This document shows positions 16,841 through 26,633 of a DNA stretch of 64,000 bases, in pieces. Each line of letters opens with the position of its first letter. Within the stretch, counting starts at the first letter, position 1. A program made the translations under genes and the position numbers. The notes beneath the pieces were generated by a model that saw only the letters and a list, made by a program, of their open reading frames with translations, was not told where the DNA came from and made no database searches. This stretch comes from an uncultured Alphaproteobacteria bacterium (lineage in GTDB: Bacteria; Pseudomonadota; Alphaproteobacteria; UBA2966), in assembly GCA_958295725.1 (NCBI GenBank), contig OY282368.1:2750001-2814000 (forward strand), given 5' to 3'.

Positions 16841-17620
16841 CTAGCGGCGATCCAGCATCGTCTTCTTGATTTCGGCGATGGCCTTGGCCGGATTGAGGTT
16901 CTTGGGACAGGCCTTCGTACAGTTCATGATCGTGTGGCAACGGTAGAGCCGGAAAGGATCCTCCAGGGCGTCGAGACGTTCGCCGGTAGCCTCGTCGCGC
17001 GAGTCGGCGATCCATCTGTATGCCTGCAAAAGCGCGGCGGGGCCGAGATAACGTTCGCCATTCCACCAATAGCTCGGGCAGCTTGTCGAGCAGCAGGCGC
17101 AGAGCACGCATTCCCACAGCCCGTCCAGTCCGGCGCGGTCTTCCCTGGACTGAAGCCGTTCCCGGCCTTCCGGCGGCGGGCTGCCGGCCCGAAGCCACGG
17201 CGTGACGGAGGCGTACTGGGCATAGAACATCGACATGTCGCCCACCAGATCCTTGATGACGGGCAGATGCGGCAACGGGTAGACGCGGACGTCTCCCTTC
17301 ACCTCCGCGGTCGCCTTGGTGCAGGCGAGCGTGTTGACGCCGTCGATATTCATGGCGCAGCTACCGCAAACTCCTTCCCGGCACGAGCGGCGGAACGTCA
17401 ACGTCGGGTCGATCTCGTTCTTGATCGTGATGAGGGCGTCGAGGACCATCGGGCCGCAGCGATCGAGGTCGATGACGAACGTGTCGATCGCCGGGTTGTC
17501 GCCGTCGTCCGGATTCCAGCGATAGATCCTGAAGGTCCCGGGCCGGGACGCGCCGGCGGCGGAATCCGTCATCTTGCCCGTGCCGACCTTGGAATTGGCA
17601 GGCAGCGTAAACCCAGCCAT
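16841..17620 (-). CDS. sdhB: Succinate dehydrogenase iron-sulfur subunit
   Basis: A 259-residue peripheral subunit of complex II that carries electrons from FAD to quinone. The 2Fe-2S cysteines are in CREGVCGSC, those of the 4Fe-4S cluster in [12 protein letters not shown], and those of the 3Fe-4S cluster in [12 protein letters not shown]. The quinone-site tryptophans in [10 protein letters not shown] are conserved. The length is normal for the family. It follows sdhA by 50 bp and is followed by zapE. Confidence 0.97.
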   Translation of the reverse strand: MAGFTLPANSKVGTGKMTDSAAGASRPGTFRIYRWNPDDGDNPAIDTFVIDLDRCGPMVLDALITIKNEIDPTLTFRRSCREGVCGSCAMNIDGVNTLACTKATAEVKGDVRVYPLPHLPVIKDLVGDMSMFYAQYASVTPWLRAGSPPPEGRERLQSREDRAGLDGLWECVLCACCSTSCPSYWWNGERYLGPAALLQAYRWIADSRDEATGERLDALEDPFRLYRCHTIMNCTKACPKNLNPAKAIAEIKKTMLDRR

Positions 17621-17670
17621 GGCGTCCTCCGATTGCCGTTACACGTCTCGCGCGTTCGCTCGGCGACGGC

Positions 17671-19461
17671 TCAATAGACCCGGGCTTGGGGCGGGAAATA
17701 CTGCACGTCGTCGCTCAGGGTGTACGTGTGCACGGGCCGGTAGTCGAGCGTCACGCCATACGAGTCGTTCAACCAGCTCAAGGTGTGTTTCATCCATTCG
17801 TCGTCGTCGCGGTCGGGATGATCCTCCCGTGCGTGAGCGCCGCGGCTTTCCCGGCGGTTCGCAGCCGAGTGAAGCGTGACCACGGCCTGTTGCATCAGGT
17901 TCTCCAGTTCCAGCGTCTCGACCAGATCCGAGTTCCAGATCATGGAACGGTCGCTCACGCCGATATCGTCCATGGAATTCGCGACGTCGGCGACGAGCCT
18001 TACGCCCTCACCGAGGATCTCGCCGCTGCGGAACACGGCGCAATTGCTCTGCATCACGCGCTGCATGTTCAGGCGGATCCGCGCCGTGGGCGTGTCGCCC
18101 TTCGCGTGTCGATACTTGTCCAGCCGTTCGAGCGCGCGTTCGGCCGCGCCGTTGGTCAATGTCTTGTGCGGCGACCCCGGCTTGACGTTTTCCGCCGCCT
18201 TGAGCGCCGCGGCCCGGCCGAACACGACGATATCGAGCAACGAATTGGAACCCAGACGGTTGGCGCCGTGGACCGACACGCAGGCCGCCTCTCCGATCGC
18301 CATCAGACCGGGAACGACGGAATCGGGGTCGCCATCCTTCAGGGTCACGACCTCGCCATGGAAGTTGGTCGGAATGCCGCCCATGTTGTAGTGGACCGTG
18401 GGCAGGACGGGGACCGGCTCCCTGGTGACGTCGACGCCGGCGAATATGCGGGCGCTCTCGGAGATGCCGGGCAAGCGCTCTTCCAGGATATCCGGGTCGA
18501 GATGATCGAGATGAAGGAAGATATGATCCCGGTCGCGCCCGACGCCCCGGCCTTCGCGGATCTCGATCGTCATGGCGCGGCTGACCACGTCGCGGGACGC
18601 CAGGTCCTTCGCGGACGGGGCATAGCGCTCCATGAAACGTTCGTTCTCGGAATTCACGAGATAAGCGCCTTCGCCTCGGGCCCCTTCCGTTATCAGGCAG
18701 CCGGCGCCATAAATGCCCGTCGGGTGGAACTGAACGAACTCCATGTCCTGCAACGGCAGCCCGGCCCGCAATGCCATGGCGCCGCCGTCCCCCGTGCACG
18801 TGTGCGCCGACGTACAGGAGAAATAGGCGCGGCCGTAGCCCCCCGTCGCCAGCACGACGACATGGGCGCGGAAGGTATGGATGGAACCATCGTCCAGGTT
18901 CCAGCACACGACGCCGCGACACGCGCCGTCATCGTCCACGATCAGGTCGATCACGAAATACTCGACGAAGAACTCCGCGTTGCGCCGCAGGGACTGCTGA
19001 TACAGGGTATGGAGGATGGCGTGGCCGGTCCGGTCGGCCGCCGCGCACGTGCGTTGCGCGATGCCCTCTCCGTAGTGGGTCGTCATGCCGCCGAAAGCCC
19101 GCTGGTAGATCCTGCCCTCCGGCGTGCGTGAGAACGGCACGCCGAAATGCTCCAGCTCGATCACCGCCGCCGGCCCTTCGCGGCACATGTATTCGATCGC
19201 GTCCTGATCGCCGAGCCAGTCCGACCCCTTGACGGTGTCGAACATGTGCCAGCGCCAGTCGTCGTCCCCCATGTTGCCGAGCGCCGCCGACATGCCGCCC
19301 TGCGCGGCGACGGTGTGACTGCGGGTGGGGAACACCTTGGTGATGCAGGCCGTCTTCAAGCCCGCGTGCGCCATGCCGAGCGCCGAGCGCAGGCCCGCGC
19401 CTCCGGCGCCTACGATCACAGCATCGTAGCAATGGTCCTGAACGTCGTAGGCCCCGGCCAC
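17671..19461 (-). CDS. sdhA: Succinate dehydrogenase flavoprotein subunit
   Basis: A 596-residue FAD protein that oxidises succinate to fumarate. The dinucleotide-binding motif [14 protein letters not shown] is near residue 15, and His49 in [10 protein letters not shown] is the site of covalent FAD attachment. The active-site region [20 protein letters not shown] and the C-terminal [12 protein letters not shown] segment match the family. It starts 4 bp after sdhD stops, so the four sdh genes form one operon. A CDS of this length is complete. Confidence 0.97.
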   Translation of the reverse strand: MAGAYDVQDHCYDAVIVGAGGAGLRSALGMAHAGLKTACITKVFPTRSHTVAAQGGMSAALGNMGDDDWRWHMFDTVKGSDWLGDQDAIEYMCREGPAAVIELEHFGVPFSRTPEGRIYQRAFGGMTTHYGEGIAQRTCAAADRTGHAILHTLYQQSLRRNAEFFVEYFVIDLIVDDDGACRGVVCWNLDDGSIHTFRAHVVVLATGGYGRAYFSCTSAHTCTGDGGAMALRAGLPLQDMEFVQFHPTGIYGAGCLITEGARGEGAYLVNSENERFMERYAPSAKDLASRDVVSRAMTIEIREGRGVGRDRDHIFLHLDHLDPDILEERLPGISESARIFAGVDVTREPVPVLPTVHYNMGGIPTNFHGEVVTLKDGDPDSVVPGLMAIGEAACVSVHGANRLGSNSLLDIVVFGRAAALKAAENVKPGSPHKTLTNGAAERALERLDKYRHAKGDTPTARIRLNMQRVMQSNCAVFRSGEILGEGVRLVADVANSMDDIGVSDRSMIWNSDLVETLELENLMQQAVVTLHSAANRRESRGAHAREDHPDRDDDEWMKHTLSWLNDSYGVTLDYRPVHTYTLSDDVQYFPPQARVY

Positions 19462-19465
19462 GCCC

Positions 19466-19846
19466 TCACCCCCCGAGCGCCATCTTGACGATGGCGAACG
19501 CGCAGGCCACGCCGAGCGTTATGCACGCGAAACTGTTGAGCACGAGCAGGGCGGCGTTCCAGCCCCGCCCGTGGACGTAATCCTCGATTACCGTCTGCAA
19601 GCCCAGTTTCATGTGGTGGAAGGTCGCGACGACGAGCAGCAGCATCGCGACCGCCCGTCCCGGCGTCGACAGCCAGGAGACGAACGCGGCATGGTCGGCC
19701 CCGATCAGGCCGATGATCGAGACGCAGAACCAGATGGTCAACGGAACCAGGGCCAGGGCCGTCAGGCGCTGGGCCCACCAGTGGTCGACACCGTGTTGCG
19801 CGCTTCCCAGGCCGCGCACCCGGCCGGCGGGCGTGCGGTGGCTCAT
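19466..19846 (-). CDS. sdhD: Succinate dehydrogenase membrane anchor subunit D
   Basis: A 126-residue membrane protein with three hydrophobic spans. The segment [21 protein letters not shown] opens the first span. [20 protein letters not shown] contains the histidine expected to ligate heme b and the conserved Asp-Tyr of the quinone site. Together with SdhC it anchors complex II and forms the ubiquinone pocket. The ATG at 19846 overlaps the sdhC stop by four bases. Confidence 0.93.
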   Translation of the reverse strand: MSHRTPAGRVRGLGSAQHGVDHWWAQRLTALALVPLTIWFCVSIIGLIGADHAAFVSWLSTPGRAVAMLLLVVATFHHMKLGLQTVIEDYVHGRGWNAALLVLNSFACITLGVACAFAIVKMALGG

Positions 19847-20238
19847 GGGCCGCCTCCACCCGCATAACCCGCGATCCAGCTGGCGGCCGTGAGCCCCAGG
19901 GACGCGACGACCACCAGCCAGCCGGAGGCGTATACGGTCTTGAGCTCGAACCCCCAGCCCGCGTCCCAGAACAGATGCCGGATGCCGTTGCAGAGATGGT
20001 AGAACAGGGAAAACGTGAACCCGAACAGCAGGAGACGGCCCAGCCACGACGCCATGAAGGCCTGGACCGTCTCGAACTGGCCAGGTCCATACGCGGCCGC
20101 CACGAGCCACCAAGCGAGCAACAGCGCGCCGGCCCCCAGCGCCACGCCCGTGACGCGATGCAGGATGGAAAGAACCGACGTGAGCTGTGGCTTGTAGACT
20201 TGTAGATGTGGGGAAAGCGGCCGTTCGACCTGGACCAT
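19843..20238 (-). CDS. sdhC: Succinate dehydrogenase cytochrome b556 subunit
   Basis: A 131-residue membrane anchor. The start RPLSPHLQVYKPQLTSVLSI followed by LHRVTG is the family signature, with the conserved Ser and Arg of the quinone site, and LFYHLCNGIRHLFWD holds the heme histidine. There are three membrane spans. It is the first gene of sdhCDAB-zapE, and the promoter should lie in the roughly 80 bp before the ATG at 20238, next to the end of the preceding gene. Confidence 0.94.
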   Translation of the reverse strand: MVQVERPLSPHLQVYKPQLTSVLSILHRVTGVALGAGALLLAWWLVAAAYGPGQFETVQAFMASWLGRLLLFGFTFSLFYHLCNGIRHLFWDAGWGFELKTVYASGWLVVVASLGLTAASWIAGYAGGGGP

Positions 20239-20317
20239 GGTTGCGTGTCTCCGCGTCCTCCGGGAGGTGCGCCGTCGCCTCTCGATGATCGGATTTAAGA
20301 CCCGGGCCGGACGCAAG

Positions 20318-21448
20318 TCAACGCGCGCGCCGGCAGCATCCCGGAGCCTGACCCGAAACCGGACCCCCCTCCCGGCCCGTCCCGAAACGGTCTCCTCTCC
20401 CTTTCAGGGGGAGGTCGGGAGAGGGGCTGGAAACGTGCGACCGCTGCCGTGGCATGCGCCCGTCGCCGGTGGCGGTCCGTTCCTTGCACTCCATTACCTC
20501 GTACCACGGCGGCTTCTCGGTGAAGACATGGACGACCCTGTACCAGGAGTCGGGGTGGCGAAGACTGCCCGCGCTTCCTCTCTCGCCCGTGGAGCACGTT
20601 CGGGAATCGAGGTCTTCCAGCGCCTCTCTCAGACGACATTCCACGAATTGCGCGCGCCGCATCGAGAGGCCGTCGTTGTGGAAGGCGGTCCCGAGGGTGC
20701 TGGCGTGTCCCACGATCCAGACCGGCGGAGGTGACTTCTGTTCTTCGAATTTGGTGATATATTCTTCCAATTTGGTTATGATGCCGCATAATTCCGCGCA
20801 CATCGGTTCCTCGCTGCCTGACTCTTTCCATTCCTGCTTTCCGCATCCGTCGCTTGCGGAGACCGGCTCCGGCGGCCAGTCATGCGGGAAATGCACCGCG
20901 CCCAGACATTTGGGGGATTCGCACGCCCACGGCCGGATCATGTCCTTCATCCCGTCGGCCTTGCCCGAGACTTTCTCCACGCCGGCCGCGATGTCCTTCA
21001 CGCCGGCCGCGATAGCGCCGGTCTTGTCCGAGACTTTCTCCACGCCGGCCGCGATGTCCTTCACGCCGGCCGCGATGTCCTTCACGCCGGTCGCGATAGC
21101 GCCGGGGTCGTTCAAGATTTTCTCGACGGCGTCGCCTCTGTCGGTCAGGCCGCCGTTCGGATTCCGGATCTCCGCTTCGATCTTCTTCCATTGGCCTTCT
21201 TCCAGTTTGACAGTGATCGAATGGTTCCGGGCGTCGGAGAGGGACTCCTCGATGCCTTCCAGTGCTTTCATCATGGCTTTCAAGGGATCGACGGCTTTCA
21301 CGGGAGGAGGCTTGGGGAGAAGGCCTGCCAGTACCAGCGTCAACGGGATGGCCACGATGCCCGCCCCGGTCAACAACAGCAGGACACGGATCGGGTCGCT
21401 CGCGCATCGCCACCAACCGCCCGCCCGGCATCGCCCGCGTTCGCTCAT
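20318..21448 (-). CDS. Signal-anchored protein with degenerate repeats and an OmpA-like C-terminal segment
   Basis: A 376-residue protein of unknown function. A basic head is followed by one membrane span (about residues 21-44) and then a Pro-rich linker. From about 115 to 165 there is an alternating repeat of VKDIAAGVEKVSDK and GAIAAG, likely coiled or helical. Residues about 240-285 (VWIVGHAST, NDGLSMRRAQFVECRL) resemble the core of OmpA/MotB peptidoglycan-binding domains, though weakly. The last 45 residues are encoded by a dispersed repeat and look unlike a folded domain. It may bridge inner membrane and cell wall; it is third in the surface cluster. Confidence 0.65.
   Translation of the reverse strand: MSERGRCRAGGWWRCASDPIRVLLLLTGAGIVAIPLTLVLAGLLPKPPPVKAVDPLKAMMKALEGIEESLSDARNHSITVKLEEGQWKKIEAEIRNPNGGLTDRGDAVEKILNDPGAIATGVKDIAAGVKDIAAGVEKVSDKTGAIAAGVKDIAAGVEKVSGKADGMKDMIRPWACESPKCLGAVHFPHDWPPEPVSASDGCGKQEWKESGSEEPMCAELCGIITKLEEYITKFEEQKSPPPVWIVGHASTLGTAFHNDGLSMRRAQFVECRLREALEDLDSRTCSTGERGSAGSLRHPDSWYRVVHVFTEKPPWYEVMECKERTATGDGRMPRQRSHVSSPSPDLPLKGRGDRFGTGREGGPVSGQAPGCCRRAR
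20364..20427. repeat. Dispersed G/C-rich palindromic element, copy 2
   Basis: About 64 bp with CCCCTCCCGG at one side and a GGGGGAGGTCGGGAGAGGGG run at the other, separated by CCCGAAACGGTCTCCTC. A near-identical copy lies at 26570-26633 and a shorter relative at 6769-6807. This copy is inside the coding end of the gene above, where it encodes Asp-Leu-Pro-Leu-Lys-Gly and following residues. Confidence 0.7.
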
Positions 21449-21485
21449 CGCGCCAGCGGTCCTTCAATGCCGCGGGCCGAACCCG

Positions 21486-22262
21486 TTAAGGGCGCGGTTC
21501 GCGGCGGCGCAGGAACCGGAGGAAGAGTCTGCGGGGCCAGCCGTCCGCCTGTTCCAGGAAGGTATCGAGCCGCTCGTTCATCAGCGTTTCGATGTTCGCC
21601 TCGTCGATCTGCTTGCGTGCGTCTTCAATCATCGAGTCCACGCTCTCGCGCGTCTTTTCCGTTGCGTGCGCGATCAGCTCCTCGGCCTCGTTCCCAGCCT
21701 TCTCTATCCGGTCCCCGGCCTCGTTCCCGGCCTCCTCTGTCCGGGCACAGGCCTCGTTCCCAGCCTCCTCTATCCGGGCGCGGGCCTCGTTCCCGGCCTC
21801 CTCTGTCCGGGCGCGAGCCTCGTTCCCGGCCTCCTCTGTCCGGGCGCGAGCCTCGTTCCCGACCTCCTCTATCCGGGCGCTGGCTCTTCTGCCGGTCACT
21901 CTGATCCCGCGTATCGCCCCTACCGCTTCCTCGGTCATCTTCTCGACCGCGACCTTCTCCGCGACCTTCTGCGCCTCCTCCCGGGCGGTCGCCTTGGTGC
22001 CGCGGTCGATTCGGAACGTCATGAAGAGGAACATCGCCGATATGGTCATCGTGGTGAGCCCGACGAACACGACGATCATCGTCGTGAAGGGGAGGTTCGT
22101 GACCATGGCTTCTCCCCCGACGGCCTCGGGCACGATCTTCATCGGGATGAAAATCAGCAGGAAGCCGGCGACCGTCAGGGCGACGATGGCGAGGATGAGC
22201 TGCCCCCACCAAGGCCAGTCGTTCCGGCCGTTCCGGTCGTCTTTACCTTTGTTTCCGTTCAT
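21486..22262 (-). CDS. Two-span membrane protein with an 11-residue helical repeat
   Basis: A 258-residue protein of unknown function. Two membrane spans lie at about residues 19-44 and 57-83. The rest is charged and helical. Six consecutive 11-residue units of the form TEEAGNEARAR occupy residues about 131-196, encoded by 33-bp DNA repeats. An 11-residue period gives a right-handed coiled coil or amphipathic helix, as in late embryogenesis and apolipoprotein-like proteins. The end is Arg-rich. It lies between the autotransporter and the OmpA-like gene on the same strand, so a shared envelope role is inferred. Confidence 0.7.
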   Translation of the reverse strand: MNGNKGKDDRNGRNDWPWWGQLILAIVALTVAGFLLIFIPMKIVPEAVGGEAMVTNLPFTTMIVVFVGLTTMTISAMFLFMTFRIDRGTKATAREEAQKVAEKVAVEKMTEEAVGAIRGIRVTGRRASARIEEVGNEARARTEEAGNEARARTEEAGNEARARIEEAGNEACARTEEAGNEAGDRIEKAGNEAEELIAHATEKTRESVDSMIEDARKQIDEANIETLMNERLDTFLEQADGWPRRLFLRFLRRREPRP

Positions 22263-22404
22263 GCGACGGAGTGACCTTCATCGCCGAGGCGCGCTCTTCC
22301 CGCCTGTCGGGGGAATCGCCTCCCCGCGGCCACTCCCGGCAGGGGATCGCTATTCCTCCCACCGTCCGGGAAAGGACGCCCCGAGCCCTGAGCCCCGAGG
22401 GCCA

Positions 22405-25400
22405 TCAGAAACGGGCTTGCAGGCGCAGTCCCGCCCCGTGCTCCACATCGCCGTCGACCTCCATGCCGGCGTAGCCGAGGCGCAGGCGCCAGTCGCCGGA
22501 GCCCGCGACGGTCGCCGTCGTGGCGAGACCATGGACCCGGCGGGGCAGATCGGCCATCCGGCCCCGGCTGGCGAAGCTCAGCACGCCCGCCTTGTCCGAC
22601 TGGCGCATCGCCAGCGACGACGGTCCCTCCGTATCGGCGCTCATGGTCGAGAAGCGCAGGCTTGGCCGCCAGCGCAGGTCCCCGGGGCCGGGCAACCACT
22701 CCGAGGACGTCGCCCCGAGGCTCGCCTTGACGCCCGAGTAGCGCCGCGACACCCCGGGCACGTCGGCCGTCAGCGCCGCGCTCTCCGCTGTCCAGGCGTC
22801 CTGACGCAGCGTGCCGGAGAAGGGCGACAGCGCCGGCGTCAGGCGCACGCCCCCGAGGTCGATCCGCGCCCCCGCCGTGGCCCGCGCCTGCCGCTGGACC
22901 AGATCGAAGGTCCCGGCCAGGGCGCCGCCCACGGCCGGGTTGTCGAGCGCCGCGCGGGCATCGTACCGCCCTTGCGACAGCTCGGCGTCGGCGAACAGCG
23001 GACCGTCGCGCCAGCCCGCACGCAGGGCGAAGCGGCCGCCCTGGAGGGTGGCGCCGGAGGCCACGCCCGGCGCCCAGGGCTTCGACGACGTCATCTCGGG
23101 GGTCACCGCGACGCCGAGGCGGAAGCCGCCGGCGAGCCGCGCGTCCATGCCGAGGGACAGGCTCTCCGCCGCCGCGCCGGCGACGCCGGCCGCCGGGACC
23201 GCCGTGTCGGTTCCGACGAGGCGGGTCCAGGTCTCCAGCCCGCCCAGCCGGGCGCGTTCCTCGACCGTTGCCGGCGAACCCGGACCGGCGAGCGAGACCG
23301 AGGTGCACCAGCCCCTCCGGGTGTCCGCGCACTCGTCGAGCGCCGCCTCCTCGGTCCCGGCGTCGTCGAAGAGGCCGGAGCCGAAGATGAAGGCGAGCAG
23401 GGCCGCGGCGCCGACGGCGACCTCCTCCGGGCCGTTGCCGCGGTGAGAGGCCACAGCCTCCGGCGCGGCCTCCTCGATCTCTTCGGCAATGCCGATGCGC
23501 CGGCCTTCCGGGACGACGATGCTCACGGTCCCGGATTCCGAGAAGGCGCCGATTTCGTATGTCTCGCCGTCCCCGGTCGTCGTGGTCGCCTTGGCTGTCG
23601 TCGCCGTCGGCTCGGAATCGCCCACCCGCTTCAGTATCCGGGTGCCGCTGCGCAGGGGCTGGACGGTCCCTCCCTCGAGGGCCGTCTGGATCGCCGCGAC
23701 CTTGCCGGCCGCCTCGGGCGCCACCTGCACGTAGATCGTCCGCTCCCCTTCCTCCTGTTGCTGGAACGTGACGCCACCGCCCGCCGTGATGCTCCCGTGG
23801 TCGTCCGGGTTCTCGGTGACGTCGCCGACGAGGATCGTCAGCCGCGCGGCGTCGTGGACGGTGACCGTGCCCTCGGCCCCGAGGTCGACGCGGCCCCTCA
23901 GTTCGAGCCCGCCCTCTTCCAGGACCATGCGGCTCCCCGAGAAGAGCATGTGGCTGAGCCGCGCGGTACCCGCTCCACGCTTGTTGAGATCGGTGACCCC
24001 GAGCACCATGGGCACCTCAATGCTGGAGTGAGGGCCAATAGGGTCAAGAATAATCCTACCCCCACATCTGGGAGGATTAGTCAGCAGACAGACTTGGTGC
24101 CTGTCGTCGTCTGACCACCACCGGTCCCCCCACCATGGGGGGGCCGGCCGGTGTGGAGCGCCGGGTGGCGCCGCGTAGATGATGGGACCATCGACGGAGG
24201 CACTGCGGCCGAGCGTCAGCTTGTGGTCTCCTCTGCCGCCGCTGAACACCACCAGGCCCCGGATCACGCTGTCCTCGACGGTGACGTTCGAGGAACGGCT
24301 ACGGATCAGGAGGGCGGTGCCGGCGTCGACGTAGGCGTGGCTGGGGAACCTGGAGCCGCCGGAGAACGTGGCCTCCGCCACGCCCTCCGGGGCCTCGATC
24401 AAGACGCCGATGCCGCCCGCGTCGACGCGGCCGCCGGCCATGGTCACGCTCGCCGTTCCGCTTCCGCCGATTCCCGCGTAAATGCCGGAGCCGCCGTTGC
24501 CGTGCACCGTCACCCGGCCTCTGTGTTCGACCGCCGCGTCGCCGGACTCGGACCAGGCGGTGATTCCCGATGCGCCAGACCTGTCGCCCGCCCATTCGTG
24601 ACGGTCGCCCAATAAGAGCACTTCACGGGCGATCGAAAACGAGGAGTGAGTGGTGATATCGCCGTTGTTGAAGGCCCTGGCCGTGCCGGAACCGAGGGAA
24701 GACACCGCCATGCCTCGGGCGAACGGGCCGTGGGTCTCGATATCGGCGTTGGAGCCATTGGCCGCGCGGGCGTCTCCAGAGTCCGACTGTATCGCCATGG
24801 CATGCGAGTGGCCCCTGTCGCTGTCAGACTCCTCGTGGGAGCGCCCCCGGGTGACGATCGTGCCCCCGTTCCGCCCCAACGCGGCACCGTCCGACCGAAC
24901 CCCCATGCCGACGGCACCGGCACCGTGGGTCTCGATCACGGCGAAAGTGCCGTTCTCCGCCTCGGCGGTTCCGGAGGGCGCGTACACCCACATGCCGTGC
25001 GCGTAGCGCGTGAAGCCGTTGGGGTCGACCCAGGGTTCCCCTCGGGTGACGATCAAAGGGCCACTGATGCCGAGACTGTTAGTTCCCCTCGCGGAGCCGG
25101 AGTCCGACCTGACCCTCATGCCGATGGCGCCAGCGCCGGTCGTCACGACTTCACGCATGTTTGTCGCTTCCGCGCGCCCCGCTTCGTCGCCTTGGTCGTG
25201 CGCCCTCATGCCCCAAGCCAATACGCCCCCGGTGCGGATGGTGCCGCCGTTGGACGCACGCGCCAGACCGCCCCGGGTGACGGCGACGAGGCCAGCGGAG
25301 ATGTACTCGTCTTCCTGGAAATAGGCCGCGTCGCCGTGTGTGTTGATTACCCCGGAGTTGAGCGCCAGCGCCGTGTGCGCGCCGTTCACCCGGGAATAAA

Positions 25401-26208
25401 CGCCATCGGCTCCGTCTCCCCGGGTCGTGACCCTGGCGAGCGACGGACTTACCGCCCCCAACAGACCCGAACCGTTCGAACTCGTCGCGTCGCCGCCGTC
25501 CGACCGCGCGTACACGCCACGCCCCGTTTGCAGCCATGTCCCACGATCCCGCCCCGCGCCCTCGGTGACGATGGTGCCTAAATTGCGCGCGCGGACGATC
25601 TTGTCGGTGTCCGTATCCGTCGAGACGACCTGGAGTCCCCGCCGGCCGCCGGTCATGTGGATGTCGGCGTAGGAGTCCACGAACAGGTCGTCGCGCAGGG
25701 TCTCCGAAACGCCGACGTCGATGCCGCCGTTCGATGGGCCGCCGAGCCGCACGTCGCCCAGAAAGACGAGGGGGCCGCGGGGGTACGCCGCCCTCACCGA
25801 GAACGCGTCCGTGGCGCGGAACTGCGAGAGGTTGAAATTGACGGGGACACCGGCGAGATCGAAGACGAACCCCAGGTCGTCAGCCAGGTCGTCAGCCGCG
25901 ACGATCGCGTCCGCGCCGGCCGCGTCCCGCGCGGCAACGTAGTCGTCTTCCGTGACCGCGTCGCCCTCTTCGCCGTGGCAGGCCATGCGCCACTCGGTAT
26001 CGGTGGCCGCCGTCCCCGGGTAGAAGCGGAGGGGTCTTGCTCTGGTGTGGCGATATATGACGTGACCTGGGTATCCCCGTTCGCGTCCCAGTCTGTCGCC
26101 ATCCAAGGACCCCCGCTGGAGCGGGGCGCACGTCACGGCCGCGAGCGCCGGCTCGGCCGCGAACAGCGCCAGCGCGGCGAACAGAAAGATTCTGGTTCCA
26201 GCATCCAT
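22405..26208 (-). CDS. Autotransporter-like outer-membrane protein
   Basis: A 1267-residue protein with a signal peptide ending near AEPALAA, a long passenger, and a C-terminal beta-barrel region of about 280 residues ending in phenylalanine, as type V secreted proteins do. From about residue 190 to 600 the passenger repeats segments such as GAGAIGMRVRSDSGSA with Asn and Gly ladders, fitting a beta-helix. The passenger has few Cys; a cysteine pair sits in QVCLLTNPPRCGG. A Pro- and Trp-rich block near 715-730 precedes the linker. The ATG at 26208 was chosen for its GGGAGG site six bases upstream; an ATG at 26232 would add eight residues. Function, for example adhesion, is not shown. Confidence 0.8.
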   Translation of the reverse strand: MDAGTRIFLFAALALFAAEPALAAVTCAPLQRGSLDGDRLGRERGYPGHVIYRHTRARPLRFYPGTAATDTEWRMACHGEEGDAVTEDDYVAARDAAGADAIVAADDLADDLGFVFDLAGVPVNFNLSQFRATDAFSVRAAYPRGPLVFLGDVRLGGPSNGGIDVGVSETLRDDLFVDSYADIHMTGGRRGLQVVSTDTDTDKIVRARNLGTIVTEGAGRDRGTWLQTGRGVYARSDGGDATSSNGSGLLGAVSPSLARVTTRGDGADGVYSRVNGAHTALALNSGVINTHGDAAYFQEDEYISAGLVAVTRGGLARASNGGTIRTGGVLAWGMRAHDQGDEAGRAEATNMREVVTTGAGAIGMRVRSDSGSARGTNSLGISGPLIVTRGEPWVDPNGFTRYAHGMWVYAPSGTAEAENGTFAVIETHGAGAVGMGVRSDGAALGRNGGTIVTRGRSHEESDSDRGHSHAMAIQSDSGDARAANGSNADIETHGPFARGMAVSSLGSGTARAFNNGDITTHSSFSIAREVLLLGDRHEWAGDRSGASGITAWSESGDAAVEHRGRVTVHGNGGSGIYAGIGGSGTASVTMAGGRVDAGGIGVLIEAPEGVAEATFSGGSRFPSHAYVDAGTALLIRSRSSNVTVEDSVIRGLVVFSGGRGDHKLTLGRSASVDGPIIYAAPPGAPHRPAPPWWGDRWWSDDDRHQVCLLTNPPRCGGRIILDPIGPHSSIEVPMVLGVTDLNKRGAGTARLSHMLFSGSRMVLEEGGLELRGRVDLGAEGTVTVHDAARLTILVGDVTENPDDHGSITAGGGVTFQQQEEGERTIYVQVAPEAAGKVAAIQTALEGGTVQPLRSGTRILKRVGDSEPTATTAKATTTTGDGETYEIGAFSESGTVSIVVPEGRRIGIAEEIEEAAPEAVASHRGNGPEEVAVGAAALLAFIFGSGLFDDAGTEEAALDECADTRRGWCTSVSLAGPGSPATVEERARLGGLETWTRLVGTDTAVPAAGVAGAAAESLSLGMDARLAGGFRLGVAVTPEMTSSKPWAPGVASGATLQGGRFALRAGWRDGPLFADAELSQGRYDARAALDNPAVGGALAGTFDLVQRQARATAGARIDLGGVRLTPALSPFSGTLRQDAWTAESAALTADVPGVSRRYSGVKASLGATSSEWLPGPGDLRWRPSLRFSTMSADTEGPSSLAMRQSDKAGVLSFASRGRMADLPRRVHGLATTATVAGSGDWRLRLGYAGMEVDGDVEHGAGLRLQARF

Positions 26209-26232
26209 CGAGGGCCTCCCTCGCGTCATCAT

Positions 26233-26453
26233 GAGAGGCCCCGTGGAGAGGCCCCGTGGAGAGGCCCCGTGGAGAGGCCCCGTGGAGAGGCCCCGTGGAG
26301 AGGCCCCGTGGAGAGGCCCCGTGGAGAGGCCCCGTGGAGAGGCCCCGTGGAGAGGCCCCGTGGAGAGGCCCCGTGGAGAGGCCCCGTGGAGAGGCCCCGT
26401 GGAGAGGCCCCGTGGAGAGGCCCCGTGGAGAGGCCCCGTGGAGAGGCCCCGTG
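26233..26453. repeat. Tandem array of 17 exact copies of a 13-bp unit
   Basis: The unit GAGAGGCCCCGTG is repeated 17 times without a mismatch (221 bp). It begins 25 bp upstream of the chosen autotransporter start, so it lies in that gene's 5' untranslated or promoter region. Thirteen is not a multiple of three, and copy changes would alter spacing rather than the protein. Perfect identity suggests recent expansion and ongoing copy-number change. Confidence 0.95.
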
Positions 26454-26533
26454 GAGTTCACTTCCTACCCTACCACGAACGACGCCGTCAAGTCAAAATT
26501 CGTCGCGAACTGGGTTGACGCTCCGAGAATATG

Positions 26534-26633
26534 CGCTCCGACGGTGTGTGAATCGTGCAATTCCGATCCACCCCCCTCCTGGCCCGTCCCGAAACGGTCT
26601 CCTCCCCCTTTCAGGGGGAAGTCGGGAGGGGGT
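26534..26633. repeat. Dispersed satellite-core module plus palindromic element, copy 3
   Basis: A single satellite-like core (GCTCCGACGGTGTG, about 26535-26562) is followed by the palindromic element at 26570-26633, which matches the copy at 20364-20427 almost throughout. The order is reversed relative to 6.8 kb. The palindrome supplies the stop codon and last residues of asd. Confidence 0.65.

Noticed and set aside
26231-26518. Plus-strand frame of repeating Glu-Arg-Pro-Arg-Gly residues
   Set aside because: It is the 13-bp tandem array read through, with no ribosome site or family.
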